Below are positions 1 through 11,281 of a DNA stretch of 64,000 bases, in pieces. The DNA is from Utricularia gibba (Eukaryota > Streptophyta > Magnoliopsida > Lamiales > Lentibulariaceae). The notes beneath the pieces were generated by a model that made no database searches, had not been told where the DNA came from, and saw only the letters and a program-made list of their open reading frames with translations. The position numbers and the translations under genes are program-made. The DNA is taken from NCBI GenBank assembly GCA_002189035.1, contig NEEC01000016.1, positions 2,069,001 to 2,133,000 on the forward strand, read 5' to 3'. Each line of letters opens with the position of its first letter. The first letter of the stretch is position 1.

Positions 1-684
1 GCCGATGTGGCTTGCCTTGTTGTGCGAGGGAGAGATTGTTGAGATCCTCGAGCCGTAGAAGCTCTCACAAGCAAAGCATCCCATGAGGCAAACGTTTCTC
101 AGCCTCGCCACCTAAACCATTCATTAACAAAGAAAGTATTCCTTCTCTGTGAACTGATTCGCCCAACACAAGAACAACAAAGAAAGCAGAGAAGAAGCGG
201 CCCGTAGCTGCTTTCCTCGCGGGCTCTATGTGTGGTGTATCGTAGAGCAGGGCCAGGCCCAAAACAGTTGGAAGTGGGCCCACCACGGTATCAAATATAA
301 TATAACGGCTATTAGTATTGTCTAATCATTTCTATCCTCCGTGGATAACGCAGGTGCCACGTGGAGGATCAGCCCACGGGCACGGGCACCCAGTTTTTAT
401 TATTTTATTTTTATGTACTCTCAAACAAGGAATTAGCTTACCCGTGGCACGTGCGAGGGGCAAAGGATTTGCAAAGGTGTGCGTGCTCGCACGTGAGGAA
501 TAAGATACCCCGCTCATCACACTCTTCAATAATCCGTCATCATCACTTGCAGTTTTTCACCTCAGAAAAGGTGAACAAAGAAGCGGAATAAAAATCAGAA
601 TTTGACTCCTCCCCTTACGTCTTTCTTTGAATCCTTAATCACATATTTTGAAGCTGGAGGCTGCGGAGAGAAGTTGCGGTATTT
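1..684. promoter_or_regulatory. Upstream region of the ASG1-like gene with G-box cluster
   Basis: No gene is recognised here. Three CACGTG cores lie at 358-363, 448-453 and 490-495, the first inside the palindrome CCACGTGG. A GGGCCCAC-type (site II-like) element is at about 275-283 and AGGCCCA at about 255. CACGTG cores bind bZIP and bHLH factors and are typical of ABA- and light-responsive plant promoters. The first 250 bases may be the 5' end of a gene on the minus strand leaving the window, but no protein family is recognised there. Confidence 0.45.
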
Positions 685-738
685 ATGGTGATTGGAAGTG
701 AGTCTGGGTCGCGGAACCACAGGTCGTTGGGTGTAAGG

Positions 739-2502
739 ATGGAGATACAGGGTTCTCTGCAGGAAGATCACATCCCTCCGCTCCACAAGAAGCCCAGAGT
801 ACTTACTTACTGCATCCCCTGCTGTTTTTTTTTTTTTTTTTTGTTTTTTGTCCAGCGGTTTCTTATATTGTCTTTGTTTTCTGGAACTTCTTCTTTCGGA
901 AGGTTCGGATATTTTTGGTAGATGGGTTAAGGTATTTGTTGATTAACTTGAGATAGTGACGTCTTTCACTCTTTATTGCGCAGTTGTTTCTATTGGTGTG
1001 TGCTCACTTTTCTTCTCTTAGAAAGAATTTGATACTCTGGGTTGGGGTCTTCGTGATTGTTTTGTAATGCTGCATTTGCTCCTATCTTGCCTGCAGCATG
1101 AAGAGGGTTTCAAGGCTTCATCTTCTGAGTACAACCCTCTTGATGAACCAAGTCCATTGGGATTGCGTCTCAGGAAAAGTCCATCACTTTTGGAGATAAT
1201 ACAGATGAAGCTTTCACAAGGAAGCAGCACTGAAGATGGCAACCAAAGCCGTGGTAAGAAAGACATGAAATCTGGTGTTGCTTCAGGGACAAGTTGAAAG
1301 CCTCTAATTTCCCTGGTTCACTCCTTAGAATTGGAAGTTGGGAGGTAAGATTTTGTCTTCAACAATCTTCATGTGCTTTTTTGTTCACTCAGGCTCTAAT
1401 CTGCAGTACAAATCAAGATACGAAGGCGACTTGGTAGTGAAGTTCTACTTCGCAAAACATAAGTTGGTGTGGGAAGTTCTTGATGGTGGCCTCAAGAATA
1501 AAATTGAGATTCAATGGTCTGATATTGTAGGCTTAAGAGCAGATTACCCCCGTGATGGCATGGGGACTCTAGATGTTGTGGTACTCACTCTTATCATTGT
1601 TGCATTCTCTTTTAGCTGCTGTTGTACGGTACCTCTAGGAACTCATTTCTTTTCGCTCTTTTGGAAGCTGGCACGGCAGCCGATTTTCTTTAGAGAGACG
1701 AATCCTCAACCCAGGAAGCATACCCTTTGGCAGACGGCGTCCGACTTCACCGGTGGAGTTGCTAGTATTCACAGGTCACAATCCTTTCAGTATGCTTCTG
1801 TACAGTGCGTTCTTGTTTTACTGTCATTTCTCATGGTTTGGTTCCTGCCTTCACGAATGACGGTAACGATATGATACTTGTTGTGGTTTGCAGGCGACAC
1901 TATTTGGAGTGTCCACAAGATTTGTTGGGAAAGCACTTGGAGAAGCTTGTGCAGTGTGATCCGCGCTTAAATTTACTTACCCAGCAAGAGAAAATATCAC
2001 TAGATTCGCCATATTTTGAACCGGCGGCCCATCTCTGTGATGATCAAGACGACTGCGACAATGAGCTTGATTTGAATAGAGAAAGCAGTCCTTCGTTTTT
2101 CAGTTTCCTGGAGCCGTCTTCATCGAAGAATGATGTCGACACTTTTGCGCAGACTGCAGAGTTTTTCACTCAGGAATCGCCTTCTCCAAGTTCAGGTAAC
2201 ATACTTGTGAAGTAACAGTACACATTTGTCTTTTCTCATTCCATGTGTTCAACATTTCAGCTCGGAATACATTAACTCCAGAAGACATCAGCGGCAGTGG
2301 GTTTGATCAGCTGAAGGAATTCAATAACTGGGACCGGATCGCAGTTCCTGCTCTCCATTCATCTATGTCACTGAGTGACTTAGGCACCCATCTTGACCAT
2401 CGAATATCAGAGCAGGGAACTTCCCTGAACCCCAACTTGGAATGGGAGAGCCTGCAAATCTTCGACGACGTCAACCGAAATCTGTTCAATGGCCTTCCAT
2501 GA
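739..2502 (+). CDS. ASG1-like plant-specific protein, six coding exons, apparent 1-nt frameshift in exon 2
   Basis: Exons read by eye with GT-AG borders: 739-798, 1097-1344, 1407-1580, 1668-1774, 1894-2195 and 2261-2502. An in-frame upstream ATG at 685 would add 18 residues. The product resembles the plant ALTERED SEED GERMINATION 1 (ASG1, At2g24100-type) family: DEPSPLGLRLRKSPSLLE in exon 2, RYEGDLVVKFYFAKHKLVWE in exon 3, the ARQPIFFRETNPQPRKHTLW block in exon 4, and CPQDLLGKHLEKLVQCDPRL in exon 5. The acidic, Ser-rich C-terminus is less conserved. Exon 2 is 248 nt, one short of the phase-0 length: the frame changes near 1286-1290 (a GGG run), between ...GVASG and the conserved KLKASNFPGSLLRIG. 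With one extra base the protein would be about 377 aa. Biochemical role is not known from sequence; family members have been linked to ABA and stress responses. It is convergent with CAF1. It is either a recent pseudogene or a base-calling error. Confidence 0.8.
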
Positions 2503-3152
2503 CATTTCTAGGCCACTCTGTATGTCAACTATAAACTCTCTCTTTAGCCCATCCACCGGAGTCATCCTGCAAACAATGAAGGTGAGCCGGTATCCAACGA
2601 TCTCGGTGCACTAGCCGACTTCTAAGAAGCAGAAGCAGGAGGCGCGGGATACACCTGTCAGGTACTTATCATACAATTTCTAGCATGCTTTCCAAGACAA
2701 TCATACTGATAGCAGTGCTGTTCCAGGTTAACTACTAATCTAAAGCGTCTGTAAAAAAAAAAAAAAACAAAAAACAAAAAAAAAAAAAAGATTCCATCTT
2801 TCTTAGGGAGATGTTAAATTCTGGAGCCAGTATCTTACTGCTACGTAAAATTTTGCACGTACCTTAAGATCCACAAACAAAAAAAAAAAGAAAAGAAAAA
2901 GAGTTCAGCCAAAGATCCAACGGCATCACACACTTTTTATGACACTGTAGCTTCCGCTTACACAAGATTTTAGGTAGATTGTCCAATTTTAAACACAGAT
3001 GACGATGTTCAGAAGCGCGGCCAGGAGTTGAGAAACAAGATCCAAATTTCAAACATATGAAGAACACATTACAGAAGCAAGGCGATATGTGCACTGCTTG
3101 TAGACTAATACACAAGATTCATTCACATTTGATCTTAACATCTTTCCAACTG
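2503..3152. other. Convergent 3' regions of the ASG1-like and CAF1 genes
   Basis: This 650-bp interval separates two convergent genes and should carry both 3' UTRs. An A-rich tract with only occasional C lies at about 2753-2790 and a second at 2877-2902. No further coding sequence was recognised. Confidence 0.5.
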
Positions 3153-3983
3153 TTAGTTATTGCTACTATTTTGTCCATTCTCAACACCTAAACCATACAA
3201 TACACCAGAGTATTTCTCCAGTGAACCGCTAAAGTAACTCTCCTTGAGCTTCCTGAAAGTGCAAGAGGTAAGCAAGCTATCGGAGCCAGCTTGATGGGAA
3301 ACTCCAACTCTCTCCACATCCAACAACTCGGCAAGCTTGTTCAGACCACCGTGGAGACTATTCGAAAACTTCATTAGATGCTTGATATCATAGAGGACAG
3401 GGAAGAATATGTTGATCAATTCAAAGAACCCAGCTTGTGTATCAGGAAGGTTCTGGCATGTAAGAAGCTTCAGCAAGTATCCAAAATCGTAGCCACTATG
3501 AAAAGTCACCCACTGGACACTGTCATTCAAGACAATGCCTGAGGACATAAGAAGTTCCCCGAAACGTCTAGCGTCAACGCCCTTCTCGTGATTGAGCATA
3601 AAATCAAAACCGCTTTCAAGCAATAGCTCGATAGAATCGTTTGCAAAGACATCCTCATTAGGATTAAATTCACGGAAGTTGAACTGCCAGATGCAGTGTT
3701 TATCAGTCCCACAGGTCGGCAGATTCCCTTCCTCGTCAGAAAAAGTAAGGCCCAGTTGAATCAACTTCAACAAATCAACGTTATCCTTCAATGTTTGGTA
3801 ATGGAAGTCACTAGGGTTCTTGAAATTGCCAAGGGGACGTAGAACTACGCCGGGGAACTCTGTGTCCATCGCAATGTATGGATACTTATCGACAATTTCA
3901 CGGATCAACATGAACTCCTCTTCTAAATTTTCCGCCCAGACATCCCGAATATGAATCGAATCGGTTTTCGGCAAAAGGGACAT
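3153..3983 (-). CDS. CAF1: CCR4-associated factor 1 (CAF1/POP2-type) deadenylase
   Basis: A single uninterrupted frame encodes 276 aa from the ATG at 3983; an ATG five codons upstream (3998) is in frame, but [16 protein letters not shown] matches the usual family start. It is a DEDDh 3'-5' exoribonuclease that removes poly(A) tails as part of the CCR4-NOT complex. The catalytic set is visible: D40 and E42 in MDTEFPG, D166 in [11 protein letters not shown], and H230 and D235 in [10 protein letters not shown]. The segment FNFREFN and the CxxWQFNF-type context are also typical. Length is normal for plant CAF1. Plant CAF1 genes of this group are commonly intronless in the coding part. A 5'-UTR intron is possible: a good donor (GAG/gtgagg on the minus strand) lies at 4370 and an acceptor near 4004. 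No defect seen. Confidence 0.96.
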   Translation of the reverse strand: MSLLPKTDSIHIRDVWAENLEEEFMLIREIVDKYPYIAMDTEFPGVVLRPLGNFKNPSDFHYQTLKDNVDLLKLIQLGLTFSDEEGNLPTCGTDKHCIWQFNFREFNPNEDVFANDSIELLLESGFDFMLNHEKGVDARRFGELLMSSGIVLNDSVQWVTFHSGYDFGYLLKLLTCQNLPDTQAGFFELINIFFPVLYDIKHLMKFSNSLHGGLNKLAELLDVERVGVSHQAGSDSLLTSCTFRKLKESYFSGSLEKYSGVLYGLGVENGQNSSNN

Positions 3984-4003
3984 TCCCACAGAACACAATC
4001 AAA

Positions 4004-4370
4004 CTAACTTCAACAAAAAATGCCGTCTAGCACTTCCCGCGACCATACAAAATTCGATATTTATCGAGGCGCCAAGCCGGATCTGGTCGAATACCACGGA
4101 TTCTCAAGTTATCTGCAGAAAGACAGCACTCAGGATCAGACCAACTCGAAAAACCAGCGACGACATATAAGCCTGACAATTCTCAAGGCGAAGAATGCCT
4201 CCGCGAAATTTCAGTATAGACAACAGTCGCGAGATCTGAGAAAAAGGCGTGGCGTGGCTTCAAAATTAGATCTGCGGAAGAATCCCCAAAGTTTTCGGTC
4301 AACGCCAACCCTAGATCTTCGGTGAACCCAAAGGCTACAAGAAACAAAAATTCGATTAAGGGAACCTCAC
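4004..4370 (-). other. Predicted 5'-UTR intron of CAF1
   Basis: On the minus strand a consensus donor (CTGAG followed by gtgagg) ends an upstream exon at 4371. A T-rich tract with AG lies about 20 bases before the CAF1 ATG. The intervening 367 bases contain a 101-codon plus-strand ORF that resembles nothing and is probably chance. This is an inference; no transcript is available. Confidence 0.4.
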
Positions 4371-4439
4371 CTCAGAGTCACAAGCAAAGGATCCGCCCCA
4401 GTTAAACCCAAGATCCACAATCCTCAGGCAAACGCACAG

Positions 4440-4770
4440 AAAAGGTGCTCGTCTTCGACCCCCGAGGAAATATTTATATGCGGGCGTATGGAGAGAGGCG
4501 AGGGACGACTCTTATCAGGGTTTGGACGGCCCAGATTGAGGCGGCGATGGAGATGCGTTCCACTTTTATTCGTCGTGGGCGGAAAATCTCAACTCCGAGG
4601 GGCAGCTGCGGGACCTGCCTTTCTTTTCCGAATTATTAAACTTTGAATATAATATTAGGGCTTGTGATTAATCTTCTGAATAAGACCCTTCTTCAAGTCT
4701 TCCTCCGGTTGACTCGATTAGTCCAAAGAGACAGCTGTATAAAACGATGTGATGCAGTTCTCCCTCCGGG
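4440..4770. promoter_or_regulatory. Divergent promoter between CAF1 (-) and the plastid membrane protein gene (+)
   Basis: TATAAATA reads on the minus strand at 4471-4478, placing CAF1 transcription start near 4440, just before the predicted UTR donor. TATAAAA reads on the plus strand at 4738-4744, placing the other start near 4770, about 70 bases before its ATG. A GGCCCA (site II-type) element lies between them near 4528. The two TATA boxes face outward about 260 bp apart. Confidence 0.6.
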
Positions 4771-4842
4771 TTTAGGGTTGCGTATCGCTCGAACGCCTGT
4801 CGGAAGTCGTGACTTGGAGTGCCTTGTCCCTAACTTTTCCCG

Positions 4843-6054
4843 ATGGCCGCTGCCTTGCCGATGTCCGCTTCCGGTAGGCTTACGTGCTTATATTTCAGCG
4901 AACTTGGATGTGTCTCTGTTATCGATTTGACCTACTAGTGTGTAGCGTAGAATGTTGATTCCTCAATATTTGAGCTGATTGTTGGACTTTTGAAGCTATT
5001 TGGGTGAATTTTTACTCTTCGTTTCTAAATGACCCCTTCGTTTTTTATCAGGAGGAAAGCAAATCAAGACCTGCAGTTTTTCCTCCATCAGTTCGGGCGC
5101 TTTTTCTATGTCCCAGACTCTGAAACTCCCCAAGAATGCTCGCTCCCGTGCCAAGGCGGGCATTTCTATTCTTGCTCAGCACAAGTATGAGGTTTTCTGG
5201 TTGTTATTAATGCAAAATAAGGTTGTTGATTGGGAAGAGAGTTTTTCTTATTTTACACAGAAGCTGCGCTGCATGCTAATGGATATTCTCACATTAATCT
5301 CGGCAGTTTTACCTCAAAAACGTATCTTATTCACTTATAAATGATTTATGTTCATGATTATGGTTTAGCCACTGATGGCTATAGTATCACTGTTGGCATT
5401 TAGTTCGTTTATCCCAAAACTCACTGACCTTACTAGTAAAGCCTGGGCAGCTCTAAATATGTTCTCAAGTTCCAATTTTTTTATTTGTGCAAGTAACCAA
5501 AGAGGTGGAGGTGGTGCCGAATTTGTGGCCGGCTTCCTTCTTGGAGGTGCTGTGTTTGGAACTCTTGCATATATATTTGCTCCACAGGTAACTGGAAGAT
5601 ATTTATTCCTTCTCTGCTGTGTGTAATGCCCTTGTTCTTCTTCGTAGTACGGCATCATCTTTGTGAACTGCATTCCTGTGCAGGCACACATCATATTATC
5701 ATTATGCATTTTTGCATCGCCGCCCTATGTTAGCAAACTCTGATGTGCCTTTCTCTTGAATCATTAGATAAGAAGATCACTTCTGAATGAAGATGAGTAT
5801 GGCTTCACGCGTGCTAAGAGGCCGATGTACTATGATGAAGGACTGGAGGTAAGTTTGGGCGTGGCCTGAACTTGACTCTCAAATCCAAGTTCCAAAACCA
5901 TTCATGTTGTGACATGCAGAAGACGCGGCAGACACTGAATGAGAAAATCAACCAACTGAACTCAGCCATCGACAACGTTTCTTCTCGCTTGAGAGGAGCT
6001 GCCAAACTCCCCCAGGTTCCGGTTGATACAGACGTCGAGGAAGCCTCTCTGTGA
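4843..6054 (+). CDS. Small plastid membrane protein (At1g42960-like), five exons
   Basis: Exons with consensus GT-AG borders: 4843-4873, 5052-5184, 5494-5587, 5768-5848 and 5920-6054, 474 nt in all, giving 157 aa with phases consistent throughout. Residues 1 to about 55 are rich in Ser, Ala and Lys with few acidic residues, as expected for a chloroplast transit peptide. A Gly-rich GGGGAEF stretch precedes a single membrane helix (about 65-84, VAGFLLGGAVFGTLAYIFAP). After that come RRSLLNEDEYGF, MYYDEGLEKTRQTLNEKI and a short amphipathic coiled-coil-like tail. This layout matches plant proteins annotated as located in the chloroplast inner envelope; the function is unknown. The ATG at 4843 was chosen because exon 1 (MAAALPMSAS) splices in frame to the exon starting at 5052. 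The gene is divergent from CAF1. It looks intact. Confidence 0.85.
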
Positions 6055-6354
6055 AGAACATCTCAAAGGCTGCCGCATGCTTGTTTCTGGTTTGGGACCA
6101 TCTATCTGCTTTAGTGGAACAAAAAGCTTTGGTTTTTTGAACTCGCCGCTATCGAATCAATGAAGGAGCTGCTGCTGCTATGTATGATTCTGCTGGAAGC
6201 AGATCCCACTTGGGGACCATCGGAATGCGCTTTAATTTTCAGATTTATGGTTACCTACTTGCGATGATACTAATCCCCCAACCAGAGCATGGAACCTTCG
6301 ATTTTATGATTCCAGCAACCAAGCGCATGTGCTTTCTTGATGGATTCCATCACT

Positions 6355-6360
6355 AATAAA
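6355..6360 (+). terminator. AATAAA polyadenylation signal of the plastid membrane protein gene
   Basis: A canonical AATAAA lies about 300 bases after the stop codon at 6054, with TGAATG and T-rich sequence following. Confidence 0.55.
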
Positions 6361-6489
6361 TGAATGTTATTAATATTTCAATGGAGAAATTTGTTCGTTG
6401 GGAAAAAGCGAAGGGGAAGAAGGCACTGCATTTCTTTACAGTGCTGAAAATGAGCATTGCTAGCATTCTCCTCAAAGCAAATTCATGCC

Positions 6490-6810
6490 GTGGGATATGA
6501 TACTTTACCACAAATACCTGATCATATATATGGGTCTTATCATAGTTTTAAATAGAAAAATTATATGTATAAACATATATTATGATTAATGAGAATGTAC
6601 CATTTTCTCCACATTTGTTATCAAATTCTTCATGGTATCCGAATGATAATGATTTATGTTGCTTCATCTTACTATTCTTTTGTCAAACTACCTTATTCGG
6701 CAGCTTTGGCTCCTGCTTCATTTCTAATTGTTCTAGCTCCTCCTCCATTTCCAAATGTTCCATTGACCATAATTACGCCATGTTTGGTTCGCAGATTTAG
6801 CCAGGTTTAT
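6490..6810 (+). mobile_element. Remnant of a short-LTR Ty1/copia (Ale-like) element
   Basis: About 130 bp of AT-rich sequence ends in AAATTCTTCA and is followed by TGGTATCCGAATG (6621 on), a degraded initiator-Met-type PBS (TGGTATCA...). The same arrangement with related flanking sequence recurs at 62448-62600, where gag follows. After the PBS about 180 bp resemble the copia leader. No LTR is found on the other side. Confidence 0.5.
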
Positions 6811-7942
6811 AGATACATTTAATATTTTAGAGTATTTGACATGTAGATTATTGTCGGGTATAACTTTACATGATAAATTTAGATAAGCGTACTAATAATC
6901 CATATATATGGGTTTATATAAACTCACCTAAAATATGTATTTAAATATACTCTTCTTATAATATACTTCACTTTTCAATGTAACTCTTATTTTAAAAGGT
7001 ATTTAAGTAATTTCATACATAAACACATTTTTTATAAATCAGCATACCAAACGTATATAATAACAAACATAAATAATATTAATGGAACAAGTTTTCTCAC
7101 AAAACCCATGGTTATAGATAGGGACATCTATGGATTGGATATTATCCTAAAACGATTAAAATCAAATCCGTTCAAAACTCAATAAATTTAATTTTTTTAC
7201 ATGAATATTTTTTATATCAATATAATCTCTTTAAAGAGAAAATATGTTTCATAATTTTTCAAAATAATTTTGACCTAAATTAGAAGAAATTACAATTGAT
7301 TTTGGAGGAGTTGAAATTGGGCTATTTGGATGAAGATCCAATAAATTATTTTCGATTAAGAGAAAATTTAGACTTTATTTTAAAAAATTTGGATTTTTTC
7401 TTAAAATATTTAGATAGAATATTTGATACAATACTATCAAGGAAGCCTAGTAAATATTCAAGACTTAAGCACCAAGCTATGGGGAGTTCCAAAATCTTTG
7501 AGTTAGTATAGAAGTCAAGAATTAAGTCCAATACTTTGAGAAGTTGCATCTCTTGGTAAGAGGTACAACATTTTGAGATGATAATAGGGTTTTAATTCTA
7601 CACTCACGAATATCTACTTTAGAAGAGTAAGCAATAGTTTTAGGTATTCAGCTCAGCTATCCATTTCTTGGTTTTGGCTTACACAACACTTAATTTTTTT
7701 GATCTTGCTTCAGTTTCTAAGCTCACAAAGAGAAATTCCTCATGAACTTCTTGCTTTTCTTGATTTTTTTTTCAAAGTGTTTTCCAACAAGTCCAAGCAT
7801 AATATCTCAAATATTCTCGAAATTACTGGGATAATTTATGACATCCTTAATATAAAGTGTAATCTTATCTTTCTTCAATGTACAACTTGATTATACCCTT
7901 TTTTACATTAATAATTACTTTGAAGAGCCCAAAAATGGTCTT
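6811..7942. other. AT-rich sequence with degraded LTR similarity
   Basis: No gene is recognised. Around 7290-7500 the sequence (TTGGATGAAGATCCAA, then repeated GAAAATTTAGA-like stretches) resembles the U3 region of the gypsy LTR at 21849-22670, so this is probably an old LTR fragment. Confidence 0.35.
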
Positions 7943-9252
7943 TGATAAACGGAAATTTTAGCATATCATTGCAATTAAAGCAAAATTCCTTATCAAATAA
8001 ATTTATAGTTCCTAATCTACACAAAATACAATTTTAGAAAACTTGTATAGTGGATGTTGGGATCGATCATGAAGAGCTTGTGCTTGTTAAGTGTTTTAAT
8101 AGATGCATAATTTGGGACAACAGTCAATCTAAGTCTAAACTCGGACCAACAATGGTAAACAAGTTCGGTAAACAAATTAGATCTCAACGCTAAAGGAAAC
8201 AGGTACTGGTTCTAACTCGGAATAATATGGAGATGCCTTAAGGGTCTGCAGGTAGTGTGATGTTAAGGTGCCTAATTTAATTTATCATGTTCCTACACTC
8301 ACAACTTCAAATAACCTAAGTCTACCCAAGTCATTCATCATATTTTCGGCTAACCTAGTTCCCAATATCATAACCAACATTGTAATTAGGTCTACCCACA
8401 TGCAAAGCATATAGAACTAGGTCTACCCTAGACTAACACCTACTTCTCTCGTCTTGATTTGCTGGTCTACCTCTAAATCAAGCATCTAAGTTGTGAAACT
8501 ACTTGTTCCCCTCCTTAGGTCTACCCATGGACTGATAGAAACAAGAGTTAAGAAACAAACATAAATTATATCATTAACCCTAGATTCACACAACCATACT
8601 TCACCTTAAGGCATCCCTAAGGTTTTCGTATGAAAGATAAATCATGATATCATTAAGATAAACTGAAGAGAATAGCAAAGACATTGTAAAACAGCAGTCA
8701 AAGTAATTAAAAATCCAGGAAACTAAAGATAGAGTGTCTTTGTTCGCGATCTGCTACTGTTCACTACCTAGAACAGTAGCGTTGAATTAGGTCTTTGATG
8801 CCATTCTTCAATTCTTTGGTCTAACTTCTGGAGAAATCACATTCATCTTCCTTCGTTCGTGTTCCTCCCCTCCTCTCCTGGGGTCTGGTCGTGTTCTCTT
8901 CCTTCTCCCTTCTCCAAAAATATCTTCACATCTTTTTTTTATTTTTCAAAATCAATCCACTGTTCTTGACATCTGTACTATTCCTGGCCTGAACCTGTAG
9001 ACTGTAGGCGACTGAATATTAATCATGTTTCCTCCTTATGTCTCGTGCCCCTTCGAATTTTACTCATAAACTAGTTAAATGTGATCCACAATGTTGCTAA
9101 CACTAAATTACTGATTTAGTCTACATAATGCATAAAAATACAAATAACACTAAAATTAACAAAATATAAAAAATCATAGTTAAAATACATAATTTCATCA
9201 TTAAACATCTAAATTTCATAACCTAAAAACACTAATAAAATGTGTGTTATTA
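7943..9252 (-). mobile_element. Solo LTR, family C (Athila-like gypsy), with perfect target duplication
   Basis: Read on the minus strand it starts TAATAACACACATTTTATT and ends GTTTATCA. It is flanked by identical 5-bp duplications GTCTT at 7938-7942 and 9253-9257. Related copies lie at 22671-23991 and 28392-29816. No coding sequence is present, as expected of a solo LTR produced by LTR-LTR recombination. The terminal TGATAAC/GTTTATCA form is typical of Athila-like LTRs; assignment to Athila is inferred from the related family A copy that is followed by a tRNA-Asp-type PBS at 49.6 kb. Confidence 0.8.
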
Positions 9253-9939
9253 GTCTTCATAAATGATGGTTGCGCTCTTTGAACCTCTAGAAAGCATATT
9301 TATCACATAAAAATTAGAAATATCAAATATTTAATTTTTACTAAAACATTTTCCACTAGTATCTTTGGAGAAATTACCCTTTGATTCATTAACTCTATTT
9401 GCACTCATGAAACTGTAAGCAATCCAACCAGAGTCTTGTAAACATAATATGACATATCATAGATAGAAACTACCAAATCAATTATTACTCTCTTGATATT
9501 TAAATCTCTAATTTCCCAAGGAATAAAAAAATTATTTAAGTCTTTGCATTTTTTTTATAAGTAATTTTGTATCCTAAAATATTTTTTTTCATCATTTTCA
9601 AAAGTTTTTTATACCTACTTCCCCCATTAATTGTATCTTTTATATTAATTTGATCTTGTTGAAGAGAAAGTGAATTATGAATCTTTAGAGCATTTTTAGG
9701 TCAATTTGAAGATAAATCCAAACTCAATAATTTATGAATGTTAGAAAGCACAAATCTGAGCCCAAGAATAAATTGAAAGATGAAGATTTGATTCCACGAT
9801 TCATAAAGATTTGAGGACTATCTTAAAAAAGTTAGATAAAAAGATTTAAATAAAATATATTACTCAATCTCATTAAGCAAGTTCAATATAGAATTCAAAA
9901 CTCTCCTATAAATACTTCTCTTTCAACCATTTGAAACAT
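9253..9939. other. AT-rich intergenic sequence
   Basis: No gene, RNA or clear repeat end is recognised. The part near 9690-9930 loosely resembles gypsy LTR sequence (TCCTATAAATACTTC, a TATA-like segment, near 9903). Confidence 0.3.
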
Positions 9940-11201
9940 TTAGTTCTTATGCATGTAGGATATAAAATAATAGCAATTGAAATAAACAAGCTACAGGGGT
10001 GAATGAACACAGAAATTAATGGGAATGCATAAAAGTTAATGGAAACTAGGGTTTAAATATCTTTTCAGAGTGCGTTGAAAATAGGCTCAATTGTTTTCAA
10101 TTGAGCTTTTTTTCACAACAAATTAATAAATAAAAAATATTGCAATATCATTAAAATGCAAATTTCTCGTATCAAATGAATTTATAAGCCTAATTCATAG
10201 ATATGAAAAATATGAGCATAGTGGACTAGAGTTGAACAAAAGGAGTTATGTGCTTACTATGTGAGAGTCAATGCATTCAGATTTTGTCACATTCAAGAGA
10301 TTTAATTTAAACTAAGATTAAATCAATTCAATGATAATGTGCAGAAAGATAGTAAATGGGGTAGCATGCTAATCACCACAACTATTTCACTCAAACCTAA
10401 AATCATTCATCTAACAAGCAAAGTCTCAAGTCTACCCAAACCCATGCTTTTCCATAATTTTTGGTCTACCTCTAATTAGGGCTGTTTATGATGAAAACCA
10501 CTACCTCCCCCTCCTAGATATATTTTGGTTTGTTAAGGAAGTAGAGTGATTAAGTAGTAGTGTGGTCTAGTGAACAATAAGCATGCTCATCCCACTTTAT
10601 CCCAAAACACCTTTAAGTGCCTAGCCACTCATATTTTTGTGACATTTCATGAACATCACCTTGGTTCTAAAGTTCAAAAACAACATAAAACGCATAAAAG
10701 AAACATCAACAACAAATACTTCTCACAGAAAAACTAAAACAACTCCTAGGTAAGAATAATGTCCTTTATAAGCAGAAGAAAGCTTTAGAAGATGGCTTGA
10801 CTCATGGTTTCGTCTGCTTCGTTATTCCAAAAATCTATTTTTTTTTCTTCACATTGGAAATTGGGTGTACTTGATTCAACCTTTGTCCAGATCTCCTGAA
10901 ACTTCACTGTTGTCTTTCGGCCCCTCGAGATTTGGGTTGCTGAAACGTGCTACATTGCTCAAGAAATTGATTAGAATTAAGATTGGGACTAAATCTTTGT
11001 CTACACACAATATAATCCGAGTTTTATAATAAAATATTAATAATTTTCATACGTTAAAACACTCAAAAATATGTGTTATGATAAATATATTACTACGAAC
11101 TAAATGCACGAAAGTAAACAATTACACATATGAAACAACATTTTACCACATAAAACTACCTGAAAAACACACACAAAAATATAATAAAAATGGTGTTATC
11201 A
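9940..11201 (-). mobile_element. LTR, family B, interrupted by a family A LTR
   Basis: The minus strand starts TGATAACACCATTTTTATT at 11201 and resembles the LTR starts at 41000 and 46215. After about 115 bases it is interrupted (10124-11081) and then resumes with GTTGTGAAAAAAAGCTC and the CAATTGAGCC block seen in the other family B copies. The left end near 9940 is approximate. Confidence 0.6.
10124..11081 (-). mobile_element. Solo LTR, family A, nested in the family B LTR
   Basis: Its minus-strand start (ATAACACATATTTTTGAG) and its end correspond to the complete family A copies at 19135-20287 and 49616-50759. Its ends have decayed (TG to TC at the start, TAATAAAT instead of TGATAAAC at the other end). 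Flanks are CAAAT (10119-10123) and TAAAT (11082-11086), a 4/5 duplication. Sequence outside both ends belongs to the family B LTR. Confidence 0.65.
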
Positions 11202-11281
11202 CCACTATATCACAAAGAGCATACACAGGAGAAAAAATTACAAATAATTTTTTAATATATCTTGAAAAATTGAAAAATTAA

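Noticed and set aside
65-286. 73-codon minus-strand frame at the left edge
   Set aside because: No family resemblance; lies in probable promoter or UTR sequence.
4020-4325. 101-codon plus-strand frame
   Set aside because: Falls in the predicted CAF1 5'-UTR intron on the other strand; composition and lack of similarity suggest chance.
5365-5709. 114-codon minus-strand frame
   Set aside because: Shadow of the intron and exon 3 of the plastid membrane protein gene.
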